NCBI GenBank assembly: GCA_023052935.1
Contig: CM041292.1
Span: forward strand, 109,975,147-110,039,146
DNA length: 64,000 nt
Direction of reading: 5' to 3'
From: Piezodorus guildinii
Taxonomy: Eukaryota; Arthropoda; Insecta; Hemiptera; Pentatomidae
The translations under genes were made by a program, and so were the position numbers. Of this stretch, positions 56,900 to 64,000 are shown piece after piece (position 1 is the first letter of the stretch; every line of letters starts with the position of its first letter). The notes below the pieces were generated by a model. That model made no database searches. It saw only the letters and a list, made by a program, of their open reading frames with translations, and had not been told where the DNA came from.

Positions 56900-57776
56900 G
56901 GAGCCCATCACTTCTTGAAAATTGTTCCACATATCCCAACCCTCTTCCTAAATGGTAACTCTATAAAGTTTTACTCGACCGTCAGGAATCTAGGAGCAAT
57001 TTTTGATCAAACCCTCTCTTTCAAGAACCATATTTCCGAAATTTCCCGCCGCACATTTTCCACGTTAAAGCGACTGAATTCCCTTCGTCACCTATTCCCG
57101 TATGAAACCCAGAAGCTCCTCGTTACCTCTCTAATATTCCTCCACTTCGACTAATGCTGTACCGTATACGGTTGTTTTTCTAGGGATCTCGAAGTAAAAA
57201 TAAACTCCTAATTAATTGCTTTGTTCGATTTATCTTCAGGATTCCTAGGTACACCTCCGTATCCCAATTTTATGGCGAGTTGAAGTGGCTTTACCCTTCC
57301 AATCGTTGCAAGTATTTCCTTGCGTCATTCCTTTACCAAGATATCCAATTTCGCCGTAAATTTTCACCTTCAACAATTGAAATCCTCTGTCCGTGCCCGC
57401 TATACACGCTCTAGGCCTTTAGATTTATACGCAAAGGCCCACCAATCTGCACATTTTGACAGATCGTTTCTTATCCGATCCTCAATCGTATGGCATTCTA
57501 TTTCTCTTTCTATCCGTCACTCCAACTCTCTTCCTACATTCAAATCCCGCTTATTCATTCACCTCATGACCATCCAGTCATAACAAAATTGTAAATAAAC
57601 TCTATTTTATTTTATTTTCTATATTTGCGTATGTCTGTTTTCGATTAGTTTTAGTTAACTGACTATAAATAATTAATTACTCTAAGACTCTGAAGCCCAA
57701 TTTATATATTATGTAAATGTTATTCTAAAGGGTCTTGTCCCAGGTTAATAAAGAATTTATTTATATTTATATATAC
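56900..57776 (+). pseudogene. LINE-C fragment including end of RT
   Basis: The longest LINE-C copy here. A frame at 56915-57154 encodes STVRNLGAIFDQTLSFKNHI and RRTFSTLKRLNSLRHLFP, the post-catalytic RT region typical of CR1/L2-like LINEs (V-x-N-L-G-x-x-F-D). After a frame break, 57320-57583 encodes RSRPLDLYAKAHQSAHFDRS and HSISLSIRHSNSLPTFKSR. It ends with GGGTCTTGTCCCAGGTTAATAAAG and an (ATTT/TTTATAT)n tail. The mariner to its left inserted at its edge. Confidence 0.85.
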
Positions 57777-57990
57777 ACGAGTGCTTCGCACGGGAGCAAT
57801 TCGGATAAGGCGTCATTTGTGTTTAAAAAAGCTCTGTCTTTGGGCTGTAACGCTTTTCGAGTTTTAGTTCATTGTAAAGTAAAGTGCAATTAGCAAGGAA
57901 ATATGTTTATTTTATATAACGTCTATTCATTAGTATATATTTAATCATCGGAAGAAATGAAAAACATAAATTAAAATTGTTTCAGATTAA
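57777..57990 (-). mobile_element. Helitron-like 3' fragment
   Basis: It begins (plus strand) CGAGTGCTTCGCACGGGAGC, the hairpin region of the Helitron 3' end, then resembles 17450-17690. The CTAG terminus is missing. Confidence 0.55.
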
Positions 57991-58849
57991 TTGTGTAAAT
58001 TTTTAATCGACCAAAACAAAAAATTAAATAAATAAAATTAATCCCTCGAGATTTGGGGGCTTACGTTATAAGATACGTAGAATCCGAATAACGATTTAAA
58101 AATCCGTTTGTCCGTCGTCATATTTCCAAAACTACTGGACCAATTTCTTCATTGGTCAATCAACTTCTAGACGTTAATATCGTTAGTTATTTTTAAAATG
58201 GTTGCCGATTAAAAGTGATTTGATTCAATAACTCTATTATCTTTGAAGAAACCGAAAAAAATATGAGTGTTTTAATTAAAAATCGCGAATAATTATAAAA
58301 AATAGAAGAAAGAAAAAACAAATTTAATTTTTCCCGTAAATACGCCTATAATTCAGTTATTTTTGAAGATAGAGAAAGGTGTGTATAGAGTTTTAGAATA
58401 AGAAAATCGCCTCATTGAAGAGAGAGAGAGAGAAAAGGAAAATGTAATTCTACCAAAATTCGATCATTATTGAAGAAAGAGGAAAATCGAAAAGATTTCA
58501 TGGATCAAGACTTTTCATATTAGTTAATTGCCTATAAACAGCTATATTATCAGGTATACCCTAATATAATTATTTGGAAAAAATAAACCATTGTGTAAAA
58601 ATTTGTAGCGTTTTTTGTTTTTGTTATCGCATTACAATTTACTAAAAATAGTGATATTTATATTACTATAAGATTTTATTATTGAAAACAAAGTGTATGT
58701 AGGTCCAATTACAACTTTATTATAATTTGTTTAATATTTTAGAGTCCGTATTTCTGATCAGTTGCATTAATTAATAAGGACTACTATTGATTAATTCCTG
58801 TGGTTCTGTGGATAAATAATTAATGCTTTAAATTCCTACCGCCTGGTAT
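57991..58849. other. AT-rich DNA with a dispersed-repeat look
   Basis: 58060-58200 (AAAAATCCGTTTGTCCGTCG and TATTTCCAAAACTACTGGAC) resembles the wording of old non-autonomous elements, but no second copy is in the window. Confidence 0.35.
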
Positions 58850-58868
58850 GTGTGTGCGTGTGTGTATG

Positions 58869-58922
<54 letters not shown>

Positions 58923-59088
58923 TTTTCTTAATCGGTTTGCCATCTTTGATGAATATACTTTTGCCTCTGTACCAAATTATACATTAAAAAAAAAAAATAT
59001 ATATATATATATATACACGAAACGTCCAAATAAAGAAAATTAAGAAGGAGTATTAGTTTAATGACCTAAAACCCGAATTATTTTAAAC

Positions 59089-59168
<80 letters not shown>
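58850..59168. repeat. Cluster of (TG)n and (TA)n microsatellites
   Basis: (TG)n at 58848-58865, (TA)n at 58870-58919, 58999-59014 and a long pure run at 59093-59168. Confidence 0.95.
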
Positions 59169-59170
<2 letters not shown>

Positions 59171-59214
59171 CACTTTATGCCATTGTCGTTTGGCTATTTA
59201 ATAGTAGGATATTT

Positions 59215-59421
59215 AAGGCTATGTTTAATGTTTGTTGTGATGTGTGCGGTAAACCAAATCAGAGAAGGAACAATGAGACATCTTTAATAAGATGTTGTGG
59301 GTGGCGTACACATGAGAAATCATTGAGGTATCTTGAGGTTACTGTGTCTTCTCTGGAGAACCTTCTTGTTTCCTTTGATGGGATTCTTAGAAACATATTG
59401 AAAATATCATACGTAATCTAA
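59215..59421 (+). pseudogene. Cys-rich fragment, possibly PHD-like LINE ORF1 piece
   Basis: A 66-codon frame reads MFNVCCDVCGKPNQRRNNET then SLIRCCGWRTHEKSLRYLEV. The spacing C-x2-C, then C-C-x-W-x-x-H resembles the start of a PHD finger, as found in ORF1 of some CR1-like LINEs. The second half of the finger is missing. It could equally be a chance frame. Confidence 0.25.
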
Positions 59422-59559
59422 ACATGATTAATTTCAATTGTTTTTTGGCCGGAAATCAAAGGAATTCATAATAATCAAGGATTTTATAATAATCATTTAT
59501 TCTTGAAGTAATTAATTCTTGTTTTATACTTTTTACTAGCAAAGTAAATGTGTTTTCAT

Positions 59560-59725
59560 TTATGGCTAAAAAACTTCAATTCGACCCATTAAAAGTTTAT
59601 CGCTTTAGGATTTTGAGTTCATTCTAACGAAAAATGCACTTAGCAAGAAAATATGTTTATTAAACACGTCTACTCATTTAATCATCGGAAGAAAACAGCA
59701 ATATTAATTGGTCTGAAAATCAAAA
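59560..59725 (-). mobile_element. Helitron-like internal fragment
   Basis: CCATTAAAAGTTTATCGCTT, AACGAAAAATGCACTTAGCA and TTTAATCATCGGAAGAAA parallel 17515-17640 and 57850-57960. Confidence 0.55.
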
Positions 59726-59780
59726 TTAGTTCAGTTTATTTGTTTGTTGTTTAACATAACAAACAAATAAACTGAACTAA
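59726..59780. repeat. Perfect 23-bp inverted repeat, 9-bp loop
   Basis: TTAGTTCAGTTTATTTGTTT plus GTT, loop GTTTAACAT, then the exact complement ending AACTGAACTAA. A-rich arm contains (AAAC)n, like a SINE-1 tail. Confidence 0.95.
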
Positions 59781-59824
59781 GGAATTAATGTTGCTTTTCA
59801 AATCGATTTCTGACTATTTTATGT

Positions 59825-60312
59825 TTCAAATACCCCCGAGGTGACTGAAAAGACGTAGGCCTCGCGACCTACTACATTAAATAACTACTGAGGGGTCACC
59901 CATAGTGTAGTTGCTAGCATAACAGCTTTCTATGCCAAAGGTCGCGGGTTCAAACCTGTGGGTGACCCTAGGATTTTTTAATGGGAGTACAAAATCCTTA
60001 GTTATGCCGTCCTTCGGAGGGGACGTTAAAAGGTGGTCCCGAGCCTGTGCGATGACAGGTACTCGTTAAAGATCCCTATCCTAAAAAAACCTGGATAGGC
60101 AAAATTTAGGACTCCCACTGTAGCATCGTCCGATTAGCCATAGTAGTATAAAGTGACGTTAAACGAATAAACAATCAAATAACCACTGAAGTGCTACAAC
60201 TAGTTAGTTTCTTCACTCGCTTGTATCAAGCCCACTTGATCAATTAACACATTTACTTAATGTATTTTATTGTATAATACAGTTGAAAATTTCTTTAAAA
60301 TAAAATAAAAAA
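59825..60312 (+). pseudogene. LINE-A-family 3' end with nested SINE-1
   Basis: 59825-59891 (GAGGTGACTGAAAAGACG, TAGGCCTCGCGACC) parallels the C-terminal codons and start of the 3' UTR in 50360-50420. After the SINE, GAAGTGCTACAACTAGTTAG and TTTACTTAATGTATTTTATT lead to an A-rich end at 60290-60312. Confidence 0.65.
59893..60176 (+). mobile_element. SINE-1, full length with target duplication
   Basis: Flanked by AAATAACTACTGA (59879-59891) and AAATAACCACTGA (60177-60189). Head: GGGTCACCCATAGTGTAG and TTGCTAGCATAACAGC, box B CGGGTTCAAACCTG. Centre: CCGTCCTTCGGAGGGGACG, TTAAAAGGTGGTCCCGAGC. End: AGTGACGTTAAACGAATAAA. Confidence 0.92.
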
Positions 60313-60479
60313 ATATTACAAATGAACTCTTTCTAATTACATTTTAAAAGTTTAATTTAGTTTACCATGGAAATTCTGTTTTCATGTAATGATCAAATAG
60401 TATAAATGATTATTGCAAATATTAGTTTTTGGTTTTATATACGATTTGATACTGGAGTACTATATGGAAGAATTTAACA

Positions 60480-60890
60480 TGTACAATACTGGACGGTGGC
60501 AACACTGAATCACCATAACCTCCCTCGTCACTACATTACAAATAAAATATGTTCTTAAGTTTATGGGCTTACAACAAGTTTCTATTAATTTGTACGATTT
60601 TTTTTATTTTATATTATCATTCCAAAATTTTGAGTTTTCCTACGGTTTATTATTCTTCTATATTACTACTCATAATTTAGGAATATTTTATTGATGACAT
60701 GATAACAGAAAATTTAATTTTCCCTTCCAAAAAAAAAAAAACTTAATGGCGATGTATTTTACTTATTAACATTTAGGAAAGAATGTCCTAAATTATAGTG
60801 AAAACCGTATCAAAATCCGTCTCGTTGCCTAGAAGCAGTTGGCGGAAACCAAAAACCGCGATATCATTTTATTTACATTGAGGAGATATG
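60480..60890 (-). mobile_element. Helitron-like 5' half
   Basis: 60480-60600 parallels 19735-19830 (AATCACCATAACCTCCCT; TTAAGTTTATGGGCTTA). 60770-60870 gives, on the minus strand, CGCGGTTTTTGGTTTCCGCC and ACGGATTTTGATACGGTTTT as in 29984-30543. 3' end absent. Confidence 0.6.
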
Positions 60891-61260
60891 GAATGTATTC
60901 AATTGTTATCTAGGCTAAAGCCGTTCTTTCTTCTTTTCTTTCTTTTTTTTATATAACTGTGCAGAAGACATATGGGCAATATTCTTGTTAAAAATTGTTA
61001 ATGTTTAACTAACATTTGGGATTTCATAATGATAACGTTTCTTAGGAAAATGATCCTTTTATCGGAGGGATGTTGATGGAGATTTAATTAAAAGGTTGGG
61101 ACGCCGTTGTAGGAAGAGGAAGGAGCCGAAGATGTTGGCATGGACCCCTCCCCTAATTGCATTCTGCTTTAAAACCTTATCCCGGGATCTCGTCTTCTTA
61201 TCATCTTTCTCGTCTAAATGTTGAAAATATTCTTCACAGCTTAATTAAACAGTATACTTT
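60891..61260. other. Intergenic DNA
   Basis: A GC-richer stretch at 61080-61200 shows no recognisable product. Otherwise unassigned. Confidence 0.4.
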
Positions 61261-61289
61261 TTGCTTCAACGCTTTTATTAAATAATACG

Positions 61290-61415
61290 AGCGTCTATTT
61301 TGAAACATTTATCATGAAGAAACAGTAGTAGGAAAACTTTCTTAGCAGATTTCAGGAAATCGGTATTTTGAAAAGCTTTATATTTCCCATTTAAAACTAT
61401 GAGAAAAGGATCGAC
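61290..61415 (+). repeat. Repeat copy carrying the empty mariner site
   Basis: TTTATCATGAAGAAACAGTA to CATTTAAAACTATGAG parallels 63695-63779, where a mariner sits in the same ACTAT. The uninterrupted TA is 61398-61399. Confidence 0.85.
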
Positions 61416-61425
61416 CTTATTTTTG

Positions 61426-61429
<4 letters not shown>

Positions 61430-61498
<69 letters not shown>
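61430..61498. repeat. (TA)n microsatellite
   Basis: A pure TA run of roughly 68 bases. Confidence 0.97.
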
Positions 61499-61505
<7 letters not shown>

Positions 61506-61665
61506 TTGCAAGGAAAAGTACTGCTATCGTGAAAATTTTTGAATTCGAGTTTTCAACGGAAATACATGTTTTTAGGTCTCCTGAGTCCAAATAACCAAGT
61601 CCTGCGAAAAGGTCTGTGTTCCCGTGTGTCCGAAACTGAAATTTTATATTTAAGATAACTATATC

Positions 61666-62146
61666 TGGTACGAATTGTACCAATTAAAAATTTTCTGGTT
61701 GTGGACTGTATGATAAAAATAATAATAAAAAACTTTAAATTTTGATTCTGCCCAGAATAAGGGATCTCCAAGTCGTTTTACAAATAAATTTAAGATGGAC
61801 AGCAGCTTACCTAATCGCCTTCTTGTGTCTTCTAGAACGGGCCCGCTCAGGCTCGGCAGTCTCCTCCAGCTGCTCCTAGATTTATCTTGTAAAACTTAGG
61901 AGAACCTAAATTCTTGAAATTGAGTCCCTCTATCGTGACCGGGAACCGAATATCACCACAAATATCGTCACGGACTACAAAAACATGCAATCGGGACAGA
62001 ATCTCAATTCACACTGACACTATAGCAAAAAACAAAAGACGGTCGAATAAAACATCTGTGCCGTATCCACGGCGCGACCTATTTAAATTTAAATTAAAAT
62101 AAATCAAAATAAATATTATCATTTTTAATTCGCGTAATCGCGAACA
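61666..62146. mobile_element. Solo LTR (481 bp)
   Basis: It starts TGGTACGAATTGTACCA and ends TTCGCGTAATCGCGAACA, i.e. TG...CA, with ATATC duplicated at 61661-61665 and 62147-62151. It interrupts a CTR repeat at a defined point, so the borders are well supported. Each end carries a short palindrome. Composition is GC-richer than the host. An AATAAA lies near 62046. No other copy of this LTR and no internal genes are in the window, so it most likely arose by LTR-LTR recombination. Confidence 0.85.
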
Positions 62147-62807
62147 ATATCTGAGATGTCACTGCAATTTTTACATAAAAATCAGCTAACCAGAAGAGCC
62201 ACTTTATACAATGCATTTTGCACCTTTTTACGATTTTCCCAGAAACGACTCTAACGATTTTTACCCGCTATATGGATGTACAATTTAATGGGCTTTAATA
62301 TGATTTAGGTTTCATTCTCATTGAAATAGCCTTACAGGGGCTTAAGTGCCGATATTTTAAATTTTCTTCCTCTAAAGTATCTTTAATTTTGTAAATTCGA
62401 AAAAAAAAAATGATATTATCTTGTTAGCAATGATAAAAGCCTTTAATTTTGTAGATTTAAAAATATTAGGCTCATCTTATTAGCATTGAGAAATAACGGC
62501 TAAATATTCAAGTTGAGCGAATTCGATTAACAATGAAAGGAGAAAAGTGCAAAAATATTTTTTATGCAATTTTTGTCTTTTTGAACACAAGAATAGATGT
62601 ATAATATACCGTTGGATAGCTAAATATTTTAGAAAAAAATATTATCTAATACACGGAATTCTAAAGGTTAATGTTGAGTGATGAAATGCCGATAAAACTA
62701 ACTGATTGTTCTTGATAAAAATATAATAGATTATTTAATAAAACACATGTTTCTATCTAAATTGAATTTAATTAATTATTTATATATATATATATTTATT
62801 TTTATCT

Positions 62808-63095
62808 TTTGTTTGTTTATTTATTTAACGTCCCTTTATCCTGCTGTGGCTGATCGGACGATGCTACAGTGGGAGTCCTAAATTTTGCCTATCAAGATTT
62901 TATTAGAATATGGATCTTTAACGAGTACCTGACATCGCACAGGCTCGGGACCACCTTTTAACGTCCCCTCCGAAGGACGGCATTACTAAGGATTTTTTAC
63001 TCCCATTAAAAAATCCTAGGGCTACCTGCGGGTTTGAACCCAGGACCTTTAGCATGAGAGGCTGTTATGCTAACCACCATACTACAGGTAACCCC
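62808..63095 (-). mobile_element. SINE-1, full length, nested in CTR
   Basis: In sense order: GGGGTTACCTGTAGTATGG head, box B GGGTTCAAACCCG, junction CCTAGGATTTTTTAATGGG, centre CCGTCCTTCGGAGGGGACG, tail TTAAATAAATAAACAAAC. TATCT lies on both sides (62803-62807 region and 63096-63100) as a short target duplication. Confidence 0.9.
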
Positions 63096-63140
63096 TATCT
63101 CTAAATGTATTAAAAGAGGTTTGTGAAAGTCTTGTGTTTT

Positions 63141-63690
63141 TTTTTTCTTAATATCTTTATTTGCACTAATCATTAAAAAAAAAAAAAATTTTAAATATTA
63201 GCAAAAGTGATGGATAAAACTTGAGTAAGAGGGATATTTCCTCAGAACTCCCATTGTAGTACAAAACTCATCGTTTTTTGTTTACTGGACCTCACTAGAC
63301 CATTGTTTTTTTTCGGTTCGGTGCTGTACCTCACGTACGGTTGTTCTACATTTTTAATATATATTTTTTAAAGCTATAAATTGGGTAATACAAATAACTA
63401 TTGAGAAAAATAAAATAAATTCATCACTTTATTTTATTTTCATGAACGATTTTTGCATACTATGTTGCTTTTTGGCTATATCAATTTTATAATTTTTCGT
63501 TTTAAACTGTGCCAATGAAGCAGTGCATAGCCTCTATTAAGTAAATATCCAAAAATTCTGGTTATCATTACGGGAAGTCCCAATGCAGCAACTGCGGTGT
63601 CCGAATTCAAGTCATTGGTCTTAAAATTGTCATTGATTTAATTAATAATAGATAAACCACCCTTAGTTGTTTTGTTTTTTTAATTACACG
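63141..63690. other. AT-rich DNA
   Basis: No assigned feature. Short A and T runs only. Confidence 0.4.
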
Positions 63691-63779
63691 ATTTATCATG
63701 AAGAAACAATAATAGGAAAACTGTCTTTGCGGATTTCAGGAAAGGTGTTTTGAAAGGCTTTTTTTTCCGCTTAAAACTA

Positions 63780-64000
63780 TTGGGTTGATGCAAAATTAAT
63801 GCAGGTTTCCTCTATTGCAATATCTTAATTCCAATTGTGTAAACAAAGCTAATCCTAACATTGATCATTATTATACCAAAACAAACCTTATCTAATACCC
63901 TCTCTTTCACCATGAATTTGTTTAGTAAAATCGTTTTGTTCAGTGTGTTTAAAGGTCTTGAATCGAAAATGTCAAAGTGCGATTTTCGTCAAATTTATTT
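63780..64000 (+). pseudogene. Mariner element (same family as 22946-23815), running off the edge
   Basis: TTGGGTTGATGCAAAATTAA starts right after TA at 63778-63779. The 5' sequence matches the 22946 copy almost base for base, including MNLFSKIVLFSVFKGLESKM and the transposase start MSKCDFRQIYF. The exception is 28 extra bases at 63883-63910. Only the first about 220 bp lie in the window, so its integrity cannot be judged. Confidence 0.85.

Larger units (their letters stand above)
61499..63140 (+). repeat. CTR repeat with nested solo LTR and SINE-1
   Basis: CTR sequence at 61499-61665, 62147-62807 and 63096-63140, in order: TGCTATCGTGAAAATTTTTG, TCTCCTGAGTCCAAATAACC, CAGAAGAGCCACTTTATAC, TGGGCTTTAATATGATTTAGG, TATAATATACCGTTGG, ACACATGTTTCTATC. 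It ends GGTTTGTGAAAGTCTTGTGT. Confidence 0.8.

Noticed and set aside
59893..60176. tRNA gene reading of the SINE heads
   Set aside because: Box A and box B are present and the arms are partly foldable, but each head continues into a shared SINE body, and copies are repeated and diverged. They are retroposons and not tRNA genes.
61278..61683. 77- and 85-codon frames with Tyr-Ile repeats
   Set aside because: Translations of a (TA)n tract and the adjoining CTR repeat.

Overview
The window is A+T-rich eukaryotic DNA (roughly 70% A+T by eye) from an invertebrate, most likely an arthropod. The reasons are Jockey-type LINEs with zinc-knuckle ORF1 proteins, several decayed mariner elements, short tRNA-derived SINEs, GT-AG style exon borders and many (TA)n runs. 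There is no prokaryotic gene organisation. I cannot name the species.

Nearly everything recognisable is transposon-derived, often nested. (1) Non-LTR elements: one apparently intact Jockey-like LINE with both ORFs and a 13-bp target duplication (LINE-A, 4211-9298, minus strand). A second full-length copy from another subfamily has broken ORFs and an 11-bp target duplication (LINE-B, 40810-45531, minus strand). There are several 5'-truncated relatives, and four fragments of a different LINE with a CR1/L2-like C-terminus (LINE-C). (2) Four tRNA-derived SINE families. The commonest (SINE-1, about 285 bp) has some ten copies and a central motif resembling the broadly conserved MetaSINE type domain. 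(3) Three mariner copies: two with internal deletions and one running off the right edge. (4) Helitron-like non-autonomous elements with A^TC...CTAG^T ends. (5) Two families of probable solo LTRs with TG...CA ends and short target duplications. (6) An abundant unclassified repeat with CACTTACC/GGTAAGTG ends, here called CTR, with about eight copies. (7) Long palindromes, a perfect 896-bp tandem duplication, a 17-bp GC-rich minisatellite and large (TA)n tracts.

Host coding signal is sparse. A GC-rich exon at 30822-30963 encodes a 27-residue N-terminus with one hydrophobic segment and ends in phase 0 at a GT donor. An exon at 46812-47065 begins in phase 0 after a good acceptor and ends at GTGAGT. 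Both are on the plus strand and could belong to one gene with an intron near 16 kb. A third possible short exon lies at 27047-27162 on the minus strand.

Layout: 1-4200 LINE fragments; 4200-9311 intact LINE-A; 9450-20300 SINEs, CTR, a long-TIR element, LTR-1 and Helitron pieces; 21200-30550 CTR copies, SINEs, mariner, the 896-bp duplication and a Helitron; 30800-40800 possible gene start plus decayed LINE/Penelope-like pieces; 40810-45531 LINE-B; 45700-47070 LTR-1 with nested SINE, then the host exon; 47750-64000 SINEs, LINE ends, palindromes, mariners, Helitron pieces and a solo LTR. I found no convincing new multi-gene system. The most notable items are the intact LINE, the palindromes and duplications, the permuted SINE copy, and the insertions whose boundaries can be read directly.
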